Positions 1 through 8,564 of a stretch of DNA of 64,000 bases are shown here, piece by piece (within the stretch, counting starts at the first letter, position 1; every line of letters begins with the position of its first letter). Source of the DNA: Nitratireductor mangrovi (GTDB lineage: Bacteria > Pseudomonadota > Alphaproteobacteria > Rhizobiales > Rhizobiaceae). The stretch spans positions 62,001 to 126,000 of the forward strand of contig NZ_CP042301.2 of assembly GCF_007922615.2 (NCBI RefSeq), given 5' to 3'. The notes under the pieces are model-generated. The model made no database searches, had not been told where the DNA came from, and worked only from the letters and a program-made list of their open reading frames with translations. The position numbers were made by a program, and so were the translations under genes.

Positions 1-738
1 CTGCAGTTTCACCTGGCCGCCGGTGACCGGCAACACCGTCTCGGTGCCATCCTCGTCATCGAAGGTGATCGTGCCGGCCTCCGCATCGACGTGCTTCATC
101 GGCACGTAGAGCACCCTGCCGGTCTTCGGCGAGATGGGCAGGAACGGCGAATAGGTCGCCTTGCGCTCGTCGCCCAGCGTCGGCAGCATGATCGCCATGA
201 TCGCGTCGTAGCGCTCGGCGACCCGCCGCAGAATGGCGTCCATGCGGCCAGACCTGTAGTAGTCGGTCGCGCTCGCGAATTCGTAGTCGAATCCGAACGT
301 GTCGAGGAACCGGCGTAGCATGGCGTTGTTGTGATGGCCGAAACTCTGATGATCGCCGCCAAAGGGATTGGGAACTACGGTCAGTGGCTTGTGCAGATGC
401 GGTGCCAGCGCTTTCGCGTCGGGCACGTTGTCGGGGATCTTGCGCATCCCGTCCATGTCGTCGGAAAAACAAAGAAGCCGCGTCTTCACCGTCCCCGCGG
501 TGAGTACGTGGAACGCATGGCGCACCATCGTCGTGCGCGCGACCTCGCCGAAAGTACCGATATGCGGAAGACCGGAGGGGCCGTAGCCGGTCTCGAAAAG
601 CACGGTTTCGGGAAAGCCTGATTTCTCGTAGCGCGCTATGATCTTGCGGGCTTCCTCGAATGGCCAGGCCTTGCTGTCGCGGGCGGCGGTGAGGATGTCG
701 GCGGAAAGGTCGGCTGCGTTTTCTGCGTTTCGCTGCAT
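1..738 (-). CDS. lysK: Class I lysyl-tRNA synthetase, N-terminal part (runs off left edge)
   Basis: The product charges tRNA-Lys with lysine in the cytoplasm. Only the first 246 codons lie in the window; the stop and the KMSKS loop are beyond the left edge. Translation from ATG at 738 gives the class I signature [13 protein letters not shown] at residues 50-62, whose HIGT is the HIGH-type ATP-binding motif. The conserved [10 protein letters not shown] block follows at 91-100. This is the archaeal-type class I enzyme also found in alphaproteobacteria, unrelated to class II LysS. It is transcribed away from the TerB-like gene. The identification is firm; the gene is incomplete only because of the window edge. 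Confidence 0.93.
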   Translation of the reverse strand, partial: MQRNAENAADLSADILTAARDSKAWPFEEARKIIARYEKSGFPETVLFETGYGPSGLPHIGTFGEVARTTMVRHAFHVLTAGTVKTRLLCFSDDMDGMRKIPDNVPDAKALAPHLHKPLTVVPNPFGGDHQSFGHHNNAMLRRFLDTFGFDYEFASATDYYRSGRMDAILRRVAERYDAIMAIMLPTLGDERKATYSPFLPISPKTGRVLYVPMKHVDAEAGTITFDDEDGTETVLPVTGGQVKLQ

Positions 739-781
739 TTGGCTACTTTCGGGATCGCGGCACCCGTCTAGGCTTCGCTGC

Positions 782-809
782 AAAAAGCGTCAATCGGCGG
801 GCGCTTTTT
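782..809. terminator. A/U-flanked hairpin in the lysK-terB divergent gap
   Basis: Perfect 8-bp inverted repeat AAAAAGCG/CGCTTTTT around a 12-nt loop, with a run of T on the plus strand. It looks like a short bidirectional terminator or a leader hairpin of the downstream plus-strand gene. Both flanking genes are transcribed away from it, so its target is unclear. Confidence 0.4.
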
Positions 810-872
810 TCCTTGCAGTGCGAAAGGCCGGTTTCTAACGTGCCGCCGGTTCGTCGCGAGGGGAGTCGCCCG

Positions 873-1286
873 TTGATCAAGCCCGAATCCGTTACGGAAG
901 CACTTATTCACATCATGGTCGTGGTCTCCGCCGCGGACAGCAACATGACCGACCGCGAACTTGCCAAGATGGGCTCGGTAGTCCGCACGATGCCGGTTTT
1001 TGCGGATTTCGACCCCGACAGGCTCCTCGACGTCGCCAAGAAGAGCCAGGAGGTGCTGCAGCAGGAAGGCGCCCTCAACGCCATCCTCGCTTCGATCGTC
1101 GAGGCGGTGCCATCGCGGCTGCACGATACCGCCTATGCCATCGCTGTCGAGATCGCCGCTGCGGACCTGCATGTGCGGCCCGAGGAAATGCGCATCCTGC
1201 AATTGCTGCGCGCGCAACTCGGCATCGACACGCTAACGGCGGCGGCGATCGAACGCGCCGCCGTCGTCCGTCACCGGCACGCCTGA
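873..1286 (+). CDS. TerB-like (tellurite resistance TerB family) protein
   Basis: Small all-helical cytoplasmic protein of 137 residues. Two related acidic helical segments (around AADSNMTDRE and IAAADLHVRPEE) are typical of the TerB/DjlA-type fold, thought to bind metal or act as a scaffold. I chose the TTG at 873 because a GAGGGG-type ribosome binding site lies 8 bases upstream and the protein then starts at the conserved region. An in-frame ATG at 813 would add 20 low-complexity residues. No other ter gene is nearby, so tellurite resistance itself should not be assumed. The biochemical role is unknown. Confidence 0.75.
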   Translation: MIKPESVTEALIHIMVVVSAADSNMTDRELAKMGSVVRTMPVFADFDPDRLLDVAKKSQEVLQQEGALNAILASIVEAVPSRLHDTAYAIAVEIAAADLHVRPEEMRILQLLRAQLGIDTLTAAAIERAAVVRHRHA

Positions 1287-1378
1287 TTGTGCTCACTATC
1301 TCTTGATGGGCCTTTGATTGGTATTATCCGCTGGATGATGCGACCTCGCCGAAGACGTTCGGGGCATTTGGAAAGGCG

Positions 1379-2206
1379 ATGATCGAGGGTGCACTCCTGT
1401 CGGAAGCGATGGTGCGGCTGGCCGCCTTCGTCCTGATCTTCGGCACCATGGCGGCGTTCGAACTCTGGTCCCCGCGCCTCGAGCGCGCCGAGATGGCGGG
1501 AGCGCTCAAGGCGCGGCGCTGGTTTGCCAACCTGTCGATGGTGCTGCTTTCCTCGATCGTGCTGCGCATCCTGTTTCCCGCCGCGGCCGTCGGAACCGCC
1601 ATCTGGGCGGAGGGCGAAGGCTGGGGCCTGCTCAGGTGGCTGGATTTGCCGATCCTGCTTTCGGGAATAATCGCGTTCTTCCTGCTCGACTTCGCGGTGT
1701 GGCTCGAGCACGTCGCAAGCCACAAGATTCCGCTACTTTGGCGCATCCATCGCATGCATCACGCCGACAATGGCTTCGACGTCACCACCGGGCTGCGCTT
1801 CCACCCGCTGGAGATCGTTCTTTCGATGGTGTGGAAAGCGGCGATTGTGGTCGCGCTCGGCGCTCCTGTCCTCGCCGTGTTGATCTTCGAGATCGTGCTC
1901 AACGGGACGTCGATGTTCAACCACTCCAACGTGAAGCTGCCGCTGGGCCTGGATCGCCTCCTGCGGACGGTGCTGGTTACCCCGGACATGCACCGCGTCC
2001 ACCACTCCTCGATCAGGGTCGAGACCGATTCCAACTACGGTTTCAACTTTCCGTTCTGGGATAGGCTCTTCCGCACCTACAACGACCAACCACGGCTGGG
2101 ACACCACGGCATGGAGATCGGTCTTGCGGACTATCGGGGCAGGGACACGGCCCGCCTTTTCTGGATGCTGGCGCTGCCGTTCCGCGCCCTCAAATCGCGC
2201 CGGTAG
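1379..2206 (+). CDS. Sterol desaturase / fatty acid hydroxylase family membrane protein
   Basis: Integral membrane di-iron oxygenase of 275 residues. The histidine clusters that hold the two irons are visible: HVASH at 111-115, HRMHH at 124-128, an isolated H182 in FNHSN, and HRVHH at 205-209. Hydrophobic segments lie near residues 10-28, 52-72, 88-108 and 150-175. Members hydroxylate or desaturate lipid substrates such as sterols, carotenoids or fatty acyl chains; in bacteria the substrate is usually unknown, and nothing beside this gene identifies it. It converges with the solute-binding protein gene, whose stop lies 3 bases after its own. Confidence 0.85.
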   Translation: MIEGALLSEAMVRLAAFVLIFGTMAAFELWSPRLERAEMAGALKARRWFANLSMVLLSSIVLRILFPAAAVGTAIWAEGEGWGLLRWLDLPILLSGIIAFFLLDFAVWLEHVASHKIPLLWRIHRMHHADNGFDVTTGLRFHPLEIVLSMVWKAAIVVALGAPVLAVLIFEIVLNGTSMFNHSNVKLPLGLDRLLRTVLVTPDMHRVHHSSIRVETDSNYGFNFPFWDRLFRTYNDQPRLGHHGMEIGLADYRGRDTARLFWMLALPFRALKSRR

Positions 2207-2209
2207 GGC

Positions 2210-3043
2210 TCAGAAGAAGCTGACCGGGAAATAGCGCAGGTAGAGTTCGGTGAAAGTCCCGTTGGCGTTGATTTCGCGCAGCGCATAATCGAACGCCGCC
2301 GCCAGTTCCGGCGTGTCGAGCGAGGTCGCGATCGCCATGCCGTTGCCGAGATAGGAAGGCAGCAGATAGGGGCCGCCGGCGAAACGGCAGCAGCCGTCGG
2401 AACCTGACCCGGCCAGCCAGAAGGACAGCCGCATGCCGTCGCCGAAGACCGCGTCGGTATTTCCCTCGCGCAGGTCTTCGTACATCCAGTCAGCGCGCGA
2501 ATAGGTGACCGGCCTGAGACGCGGAAAGAGGTCGCGCAGGATGCGCTCGTGCGCGGAGCCGTCGAGCACGCCGATGCGCTTGTCGGCCAAAGCTTCATGC
2601 AGCGGCTCCGTCAGTCCGGCCTCCTTGCGGGCGATGAAGCGGGCGGGCAGGCGCAAATAGGGCCTGGAGAAGCCGTATTGCTGGCGCGACTGCGCGGTAA
2701 CGGCGATGCCCGCGATAATTGCTTCGCCCTGTCCCGACGACAGCGCGCCGGGCAGTTCTTCCCAGGGCAACGCCTGGATCTGGCAGGCCTCGCTCAGTTC
2801 GAGCTCCGTGCAGATGGCCCGTGCCAGTTCGACATGGAAGCCACTGAGTCGCCCCTCCCGGTCCAGAAAGTTGAATGGCGGGAAATCGATTGTTGTCAGG
2901 AAACGCAGACGTTGCAACTCGCCGAGGTCGGGTTTCTGAAGCCGTTCACGCGTATCCCAGAAGTTGGGGATGACCGGCTCGGCGGCTGTCGCGGGGAGCA
3001 GAAACGCCAGAAATGCACACGTTGCAACCGCTATTCGATACAT
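2210..3043 (-). CDS. Family 3 (polar amino acid type) periplasmic solute-binding protein
   Basis: Periplasmic receptor of 277 residues of the ABC amino-acid-binding (SBP_bac_3) fold. The start at 3043 is chosen because it gives a clean signal peptide (MYRIAVATCAFLAFLLPATAA) and is preceded by AGGGGAA. A longer frame upstream lacks these. The ligand-pocket region starts with LTTIDFPPFNFLD and GFHVELARAI, as in the glutamine/histidine-binding group. No permease or ATPase lies next to it, so it is an orphan receptor: it may feed a transporter elsewhere or serve in signalling. It is divergent from luxR with about 175 bp between the two starts. Confidence 0.82.
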   Translation of the reverse strand: MYRIAVATCAFLAFLLPATAAEPVIPNFWDTRERLQKPDLGELQRLRFLTTIDFPPFNFLDREGRLSGFHVELARAICTELELSEACQIQALPWEELPGALSSGQGEAIIAGIAVTAQSRQQYGFSRPYLRLPARFIARKEAGLTEPLHEALADKRIGVLDGSAHERILRDLFPRLRPVTYSRADWMYEDLREGNTDAVFGDGMRLSFWLAGSGSDGCCRFAGGPYLLPSYLGNGMAIATSLDTPELAAAFDYALREINANGTFTELYLRYFPVSFF

Positions 3044-3217
3044 TCTACCGTTCCCCTGACCGCCAACCGCAGCGCTACCATATCGTGCCCGGATTTTCAT
3101 ACTCGGCGGCCTTGCTCGCGACAATCGCACTATCGATTTGCAACTCTGGGTTAATAGATCATAATTCTGCACACGCTATAGTGCCGTGAAAGCCGACGCG
3201 TCCCTTGGGGTCTCAAG

Positions 3218-3949
3218 ATGGGGCAGTTCGACGACACTTTGCAGTTCATCGATGAACTGGATCGGGCGGAAACACCCGATACGGTTTGCCGCCTGCTGCT
3301 GGATCTGACGAGCAACTACGGGCTCACCGCCATCATGGCGGGAACTGTGCCGCGCCCCGGGACTCCGCGCGCGAAACAGAAAAGCCACGTCATGTTGTGT
3401 GACTGGCCGATGGACTGGCTGGAGCGCTACGTCCAGCGCAACTATGTCGACCTCGATCCGGTCGTGACCTACATCAAGCGCTCGCCCACGATGGTCAATT
3501 GGCGCAACGCCGCCATCGAGTTGCAGGCGGGCCAGACCGCACGTCGCGTCATGGGCGACGCGGGCGAGTTCAAGCTCAATGACGGCTTCGCCTTCCCGTT
3601 GGTCACGATCGAAGGCACCATCGTGATGGTCTCATTGGGCGGCGAGCGCGTCGACATCTCGCAGGAAGGTGTCGGCGTGGTTTCACTGGCCTCCACCTAC
3701 GCGATCGGTCGCGCCATGCAGTTGCAGAGTGCGCAGGACATCTTCGACCAGCGGCCCGACCTGACGCCGCGCGAGACGGAGTGTCTCAAATGGGCCGCCG
3801 AGGGGAAGTCGGAATGGGAAATTTCCCAAATCCTCGGCATCTCCGAGCACACCTCGGAGAAACATCTGCTCAACGCCAAGCGCAAGCTGGGGGCTGCCAA
3901 CAGGGTTCATGCCGTCGCGGAAGCGATCAGGCACGGCTACATATCGTGA
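3218..3949 (+). CDS. LuxR-family acyl-homoserine-lactone-responsive regulator
   Basis: Quorum-sensing transcription factor of 243 residues. The N-terminal autoinducer-binding domain (about 10-165) carries the conserved pocket residues W67, Y71, D80-P81 and W95, equivalent to W57, Y61, D70 and W85 of TraR. The C-terminal LuxR helix-turn-helix (about 177-241) has the LTPRE...WAAEGKS...ISEHT pattern. It lies just upstream of a luxI homologue in the same direction, and an 18-bp near-palindrome begins at its stop codon. It is therefore expected to bind the signal made by the neighbouring synthase and regulate that operon. Ligand-dependent activation or repression cannot be told from sequence. Confidence 0.93.
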   Translation: MGQFDDTLQFIDELDRAETPDTVCRLLLDLTSNYGLTAIMAGTVPRPGTPRAKQKSHVMLCDWPMDWLERYVQRNYVDLDPVVTYIKRSPTMVNWRNAAIELQAGQTARRVMGDAGEFKLNDGFAFPLVTIEGTIVMVSLGGERVDISQEGVGVVSLASTYAIGRAMQLQSAQDIFDQRPDLTPRETECLKWAAEGKSEWEISQILGISEHTSEKHLLNAKRKLGAANRVHAVAEAIRHGYIS

Positions 3950-3966
3950 TTACGCGATCACGTAAT
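3949..3966. promoter_or_regulatory. lux-box-like palindrome in front of luxI
   Basis: Eighteen-base imperfect palindrome ATTACGCGATCACGTAAT: 16 of 18 positions are symmetric. It starts in the luxR stop codon and lies 55 bases before the luxI start. An overlapping perfect repeat CGTGAT-N6-ATCACG (3945-3962) shares the centre. Size, symmetry and position fit a LuxR operator for the luxI promoter. Confidence 0.7.
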
Positions 3967-4021
3967 ATTCGGTAAGTGGTCGGGGCGTAGATTTTTTCCT
4001 TCCATCCAAAGGAGGGAAAAG

Positions 4022-4660
4022 ATGATCTACGCCTTGACCACCGCTGAATTGGCCGAACGCCCCGATCTGCGGGACGCGGTCCACAGGCTCCGCCATACGA
4101 TATTCGTCGAGGAGATGGGTTGGGAAGATCTGCGCAGCCCTGAGCAGTTCGAGACGGATCAGTTCGATCATGACGAAGCCGTTCATCACCTTTGCATGCG
4201 CAATGGCCGGCTTGCCGGCTACCAGCGCATGCTGCCAACCACACGACCACATCTCCTCACCGACGTTCTTGCGGACCTCTGCGAAGGTGAAGGCCCGCGC
4301 GGCCCGAACGTCTACGAACTGACACGCTACGCGGTCGCTCATGAGCATCGTGACGGCCGTCGCGGCGTTTCCACGGTCGGAAGCGAGTTGATCGCCGGCT
4401 TTGTCGAATGGGGCATGGAACGCGGCGTCGACCAGGTCATCATCGAGTTCGAGCCGATGTGGGTTCTGAGGGCGCTGCAGCTTAACTTCCTTGCCCGCCC
4501 GCTCGGTTACCAGCGTACCTACGGTCGCCAGCAGGTCGTTGCGACGCTTCTGACCTTCAACAACCAGACCCTGGAGGTTGTCCGCAATCGCCGCAACCAC
4601 CACGCGCCCGTGCTGAGCCGCGGCATGCCTGAGGACGAAATCTTCCGGCAGGCATCCTGA
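4022..4660 (+). CDS. LuxI-family acyl-homoserine-lactone synthase
   Basis: Cytoplasmic enzyme of 212 residues that joins an acyl group from acyl-ACP (or acyl-CoA in some members) to S-adenosylmethionine and lactonises it to an acyl-homoserine lactone. The invariant residues fall at family positions: R24, F28, W34, D46, D49, R69, E99 and R102. Starts at ATG after a strong AAAGGAGGG site. It lies 72 bp downstream of luxR with the lux-box-like palindrome between them, implying positive feedback. A crotonase-fold gene follows 55 bp later, pointing to an acyl chain that is modified or unsaturated. The exact acyl chain cannot be read from sequence. Confidence 0.94.
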   Translation: MIYALTTAELAERPDLRDAVHRLRHTIFVEEMGWEDLRSPEQFETDQFDHDEAVHHLCMRNGRLAGYQRMLPTTRPHLLTDVLADLCEGEGPRGPNVYELTRYAVAHEHRDGRRGVSTVGSELIAGFVEWGMERGVDQVIIEFEPMWVLRALQLNFLARPLGYQRTYGRQQVVATLLTFNNQTLEVVRNRRNHHAPVLSRGMPEDEIFRQAS

Positions 4661-4715
4661 TCATGCCTGGGCAAGCGGCGCCACGCCGCACGGCTGTGAA
4701 AATGGGAGAATGACC

Positions 4716-5465
4716 ATGGCCAACCATTCCACGATCGACTTCAGCAACCATACTCTGGCTCTTACCCTGTCCGATCAGGACGGCCGTCCCGTGCTCGACC
4801 ACCGCGCCTATGCTCGGCTTGCGAGCGAACTCGAGGAGGCTGCCCGCGATGACGAGGTGCGCGTCGTCATCTTGCGCGGTCTTTCGGGGTGCTTCTGCCT
4901 CGGCGGCGACCTGTCGGAGTTCCTCGATTCAAGCCGGCACCAGTCGCTGATCGATGCCGTCACCGGCATGTTTCGCATGCTGGCGACCTTCCCGAAGCCG
5001 CTCCTCGCCTGCGTCGACGGCGACGCGGTCGGTGTCGGCTGCACGGTGTTGTTTCATTGTGACCTCGTTTTCGCCTCCGCCAAAAGCACCTTCCGGGTGC
5101 CTTTCGTCGACTTCGGGCTGGTGCCCGACGCGGCGACCAGCATCCTGGCTCCAGAGAAGCTTGGCTACGCGGGAGCGTTCCGCTTCTTCTGCCTTGGCGA
5201 GCAACTCGACGTCGAAGGTGCCGCACGTCTGGGCCTCGTCACCGACGTCGTGGAGACGGAAGAGCCGGAACTGGCTGCCCGCCGCGTAGCAAGGCGTCTT
5301 GCCAAGAAGCCGGCGCGGGCACTGGCGCAGACGCGGAGCCTGCTCAAGGGAGACAGCCGCCAGCTTTGCGAGCGCATCGATCGCGAAATCTCGTTGTTCC
5401 ACGATGCGCTGAAAGACGAGGCGACCATTCGCCGCCTGGCACGGATCGCGCGCATGGCGGCCTGA
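4716..5465 (+). CDS. Crotonase-fold enoyl-CoA hydratase/isomerase-like protein linked to luxI
   Basis: Protein of 249 residues with the crotonase fold. Oxyanion-hole elements are present: CLGGDL near 61-66 and GVGC near 106-109. In my by-eye alignment the two glutamates of classical enoyl-CoA hydratase are missing: the first position is F130 (in VPFVDFG) and the second is about R156. The LVPDAATS block resembles the delta3,delta2-enoyl-CoA isomerase branch, with D138 where that branch has Glu. The start is ATG 4716 because GGGAG lies 7 bases upstream; ATG 4710 is too close. It follows luxI in the same direction, so it may shape the acyl precursor of the quorum signal. That link is inference. 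Confidence 0.85.
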   Translation: MANHSTIDFSNHTLALTLSDQDGRPVLDHRAYARLASELEEAARDDEVRVVILRGLSGCFCLGGDLSEFLDSSRHQSLIDAVTGMFRMLATFPKPLLACVDGDAVGVGCTVLFHCDLVFASAKSTFRVPFVDFGLVPDAATSILAPEKLGYAGAFRFFCLGEQLDVEGAARLGLVTDVVETEEPELAARRVARRLAKKPARALAQTRSLLKGDSRQLCERIDREISLFHDALKDEATIRRLARIARMAA

Positions 5466-5485
5466 CGGCTCAGGGGGAGACCGGA

Positions 5486-5525
5486 GGGCGTTCCGGATCG
5501 GGGCAGCGATAGTTCCGGAATGCCC
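5486..5525 (+). other. Large stem-loop between crotonase and glycosyltransferase genes
   Basis: Inverted repeat with 12-bp arms (GGGCGTTCCGGA at 5486-5497, TCCGGAATGCCC at 5514-5525), complementary at 11 positions with one G-U pair. No T run follows, so it may be a weak terminator or mRNA-processing element separating the quorum-sensing genes from the GT2 gene. Confidence 0.4.
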
Positions 5526-5544
5526 ATCCCTCGGGGGAGGGGAG

Positions 5545-7563
5545 ATGCAACAGGAAGTACATGGAGGCCGGCGCGAGCCGGTTGGCCGTATCGCTGGCGG
5601 CCACAAGCGGCCGGGTTTCTGGAAACGGCGTTTCGCTTGGCACGAAGGGGCCCGCCTGCTTGAGCGGCTCCGTCTTTTCAACGGCTGGGATGGCGCGCTT
5701 GAGCGGCTCGGGATCACCGATGACGTCGCTCTCAGGGTCGCCTCGCGCGCCCGTGAAAACGGAACCGGCTTTCATACGCAGCTTGTCACCGACAACGTCG
5801 TCCCTGAGATATCGCTCACTGGAGCGTTGGCTGCCGAACTCGGGGTCGGCTTCGCCTCGCGGGTCGACCCGCAAAGCCTGATCGTGCGTGACAGCGACCT
5901 TGGCACGCTGCTAAGCCGGCCCTTCTCGCATATGCCGGTGCGCTGTCACCTCCAGCACGATACCACGGCTCTCCTGGTAGCCTCGCGGGCTCTCGACCTG
6001 CCGGCCATGAAGTCGCGCCTCGAAGGTCGGCCCGGCTTGCGCCGCCGCTTTCTGCTGGCGCCGCCGCGTGTTCTGCGCGCGGCGCTGTTCGAGCGTGCGC
6101 GGACCCGGTTCCTCGACGAGGCCCGCCATGGGCTCTTTTCCCGGAAGCCGGAATATTCGGCAAGATTGGTGAGTACGTCCTGGCAGGGGGTCGTTTTCGG
6201 AATGATGCTGCTTGCGGCCCCGGTCGCCTACGCGCTTTCCCCGGTCGCGACGCTGACGGCTTTATTGGGCTTTGCCACCGCGGTGTTCCTGCTTTGCGTC
6301 GGCCTGCGGATCGCCGCGCTCGCAGGTGCGGCCCCCGCCCGTCCGATATCGGTCCCGACGCCGGACGCAGGTTCTCTTCCGGTCTACTCGATCCTGATTG
6401 CCCTGCGCGGGGAGGCAGCGATCGTCGACCAACTCATGGGCGCTCTGGGCAAGATCGTCTGGCCGCGCAGCAAGCTGGAGATCAAGTTCGTCTGCGAAGC
6501 CGACGACGAGGCGACGCTGGCCGCGATCGCCCGCCGCGGGCTTGAGCCGTGGATGGAGGTGATCGAGGTGCCCGCCTCGCAGCCGCGCACCAAGCCCAAG
6601 GCACTTTGCTACGCCTTGCCGGCCGTCAGCGGAGAGATTGTCGCGCTACTGGATGCCGAGGACCGGCCGCATCCGATGCAATTGTTGGAGGCGTGGAGCC
6701 GCTTTCGCGCCGATCCGAGGCTTGCCTGCGTCCAGGCTCCGCTGGTTATCGCCAATGCAGAGGCGGGAATGTTGCCTTTAATGTTTCGGCTGGAATACGC
6801 GCTGCATTTCAACGGCATTCTGCCCTGGCTGGCAAGGCGCGGGCTGTTCTTTCCGCTCGGCGGCACCTCGAACCATTTCCGCCGCAGGGCATTGATAGAG
6901 GTCGGCGCATGGGATCCTTACAACGTCACCGAGGATGCCGATCTCGGCGCCCGCTTCGCCCGCCATGGCTTTCGCTGCGGTACCATCGCCTGTCCGACCT
7001 TGGAGGACGCGCCGGACGCGGCCGGCGTCTGGCTGGGACAGCGCACGAGATGGTTCAAGGGCTGGATGCAGACCTGGTTCGTCCATATGCGCCGGCCCTT
7101 GCTGCTCATGCAGCAACTGGGCCCGGGCTCTTTCCTGACCGTCCAGATCATGCTGGCCGGCCTCGTCGCCTCCGCATTGGCGCATCCGGTTCTGCTGGCC
7201 AGCATAGGTGGCTTCCTCGCAAAATCCGCCGTGCATGGCCTTGCCTCGCATGAGCGGATCTTGCTGGGGATCGCGCTGGTCAACCTGCTTCTGGGCTACG
7301 GTTCCTTCCTGCTGCTTGGCTGGTGCTGCCTTCACCGTTCCGAAAAACGCGGCTTCTGGAAGAGCGTCCTGTTCACGCCGGCCTACTGGCTGATGATGTC
7401 GTTTGCCGCCCTGCGCGCAGGTTGGCATTTGTTCCGCCGGCCCCACCATTGGGAAAAGACGCCGCACAAGCCCAGCATCGGCCGCGTTCGTCCGCCTGTC
7501 ACGGTGCGTGACCGCTTGCGCATGCCGGGTGCGCCCGACCCGCGTCGATCTACGTCCCGATGA
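5545..7563 (+). CDS. Membrane glycosyltransferase family 2 with N-terminal MshEN-like region
   Basis: Inner-membrane processive-type sugar transferase of 672 residues. Residues about 50-120 ([13 protein letters not shown] and following) resemble the MshEN/T2SSE-N domain of secretion ATPases, which in some proteins binds c-di-GMP. Two transmembrane segments lie near 213-258. The GT2 catalytic region spans about 275-505, with DAED at 370-373, TED at 462-464 and QRTRW at 499-503, the cellulose-synthase-like active-site triad. More membrane helices follow at about 525-630. It starts 79 bp after the crotonase gene behind a GGGGGAGGGG site. It lacks PilZ, so it is not a standard BcsA. Product polymer unknown, probably an exopolysaccharide. 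The 3' end overlaps ppk2 by 14 bp. Confidence 0.85.
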   Translation: MQQEVHGGRREPVGRIAGGHKRPGFWKRRFAWHEGARLLERLRLFNGWDGALERLGITDDVALRVASRARENGTGFHTQLVTDNVVPEISLTGALAAELGVGFASRVDPQSLIVRDSDLGTLLSRPFSHMPVRCHLQHDTTALLVASRALDLPAMKSRLEGRPGLRRRFLLAPPRVLRAALFERARTRFLDEARHGLFSRKPEYSARLVSTSWQGVVFGMMLLAAPVAYALSPVATLTALLGFATAVFLLCVGLRIAALAGAAPARPISVPTPDAGSLPVYSILIALRGEAAIVDQLMGALGKIVWPRSKLEIKFVCEADDEATLAAIARRGLEPWMEVIEVPASQPRTKPKALCYALPAVSGEIVALLDAEDRPHPMQLLEAWSRFRADPRLACVQAPLVIANAEAGMLPLMFRLEYALHFNGILPWLARRGLFFPLGGTSNHFRRRALIEVGAWDPYNVTEDADLGARFARHGFRCGTIACPTLEDAPDAAGVWLGQRTRWFKGWMQTWFVHMRRPLLLMQQLGPGSFLTVQIMLAGLVASALAHPVLLASIGGFLAKSAVHGLASHERILLGIALVNLLLGYGSFLLLGWCCLHRSEKRGFWKSVLFTPAYWLMMSFAALRAGWHLFRRPHHWEKTPHKPSIGRVRPPVTVRDRLRMPGAPDPRRSTSR

Positions 7564-8452
7564 TGTCCGGTCCCGCCAGCACGATCTTGTCGTCCTTCTG
7601 CAGGACAAGATCGTCGTCGCGGCCATCGTAGGGTAGCGATGAAAGAATATGGCGAATGGCGGCAATGCGCGCCCTCCGCTTGTCGTTCGATTTCAGCACC
7701 ACCCATGGCGCATGGGCCGTGTGGGTGCGCTTCATCATCGCGTCACGCTTGCTCGTATAGTCCTCCCAGCGGCTCATGCCCGCAATGTCGATGGGCGAAA
7801 ATTTCCAGATCTTGAGTGGGTCGTGACGGCGGTCGTGAAAGCGTTTCAGTTGCGTTTCCTGGCCGATATTGAGCCAGAATTTGAAGAAATGGATGCCCTC
7901 GTTGACGATCATGCGCTCGAACTGAGGCGTTTCCGCAAGGAATTTCTCGGTTTCGGCCGGGGTGCAGAAGCCCATCACCGGCTCGACAACGGCCCGGTTG
8001 TACCAGGACCGGTCGAAGGTGACGAACTCGCCGCTTGCAGGGAAATGCGCGACATAACGCTGGTAATACCATTGGCCGCGTTCCCTCTCCGTCGGCTTCG
8101 GCAGGGCCACGTTGCGCGCAATGCGCGGGTTCATATATTGGCGCACGACGAAGATGGTGCCACCTTTGCCGGCGGCGTCGCGTCCTTCGAAGATCGACAT
8201 GACGCGCTGGCCGGTCTCCTGCAGCCAGTATTGCAGTTTGACCAGTTCGACCTGGAGCGCCTCCAACGTCTTTTCGTAGTCCTTCTTGTTCATCCGGTCC
8301 GCATAGGGGTATCCGCCGGACGCCATGTCGTTGTCCTTCACCCAGTCGGGCAGTTCGGGATCGCCGATGTCGAAAACCCGGTTCTTGCCATCGATCGTGA
8401 GCGTAATCGGTTCGATGTTCAGTTCGGCATGCGCCAGTTCGGCCTTCGCCAT
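7550..8452 (-). CDS. ppk2: Polyphosphate kinase 2 (class I PPK2)
   Basis: Cytoplasmic enzyme of 300 residues that transfers phosphate between polyphosphate and nucleoside diphosphates. The P-loop [11 protein letters not shown] lies at 88-98 with the key lysine at K96. The Walker B region FDRSWYNR is near 146-153. The lid segment rich in Arg/Lys follows (around [14 protein letters not shown]). Single-domain length fits class I PPK2. It converges with the GT2 gene, overlapping its last 14 bases. It is divergent from phoR, so phosphate sensing and polyphosphate use are neighbours here. Confidence 0.93.
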   Translation of the reverse strand: MAKAELAHAELNIEPITLTIDGKNRVFDIGDPELPDWVKDNDMASGGYPYADRMNKKDYEKTLEALQVELVKLQYWLQETGQRVMSIFEGRDAAGKGGTIFVVRQYMNPRIARNVALPKPTERERGQWYYQRYVAHFPASGEFVTFDRSWYNRAVVEPVMGFCTPAETEKFLAETPQFERMIVNEGIHFFKFWLNIGQETQLKRFHDRRHDPLKIWKFSPIDIAGMSRWEDYTSKRDAMMKRTHTAHAPWVVLKSNDKRRARIAAIRHILSSLPYDGRDDDLVLQKDDKIVLAGPDIIGT

Positions 8453-8564
8453 GCTTGCACTCCAGTGTTGTCGAGCATCATGCTATTGAGTGGCCAATTC
8501 GGCGTCCAGAGCACGTTTCCCGATCCGGCGGAACGGCCGCAACGAGGCGGGGAATGAAGTCCGC

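Noticed and set aside
873..1286. Tellurite resistance function
   Set aside because: Only a TerB-like fold is present; no terC, terD or terZ gene is nearby, so a resistance role is not supported.
5545..7563. Cellulose synthase BcsA
   Set aside because: The GT2 triad is present but there is no PilZ domain and no bcsB/bcsC-type neighbour. It is called only as a GT2 membrane transferase.
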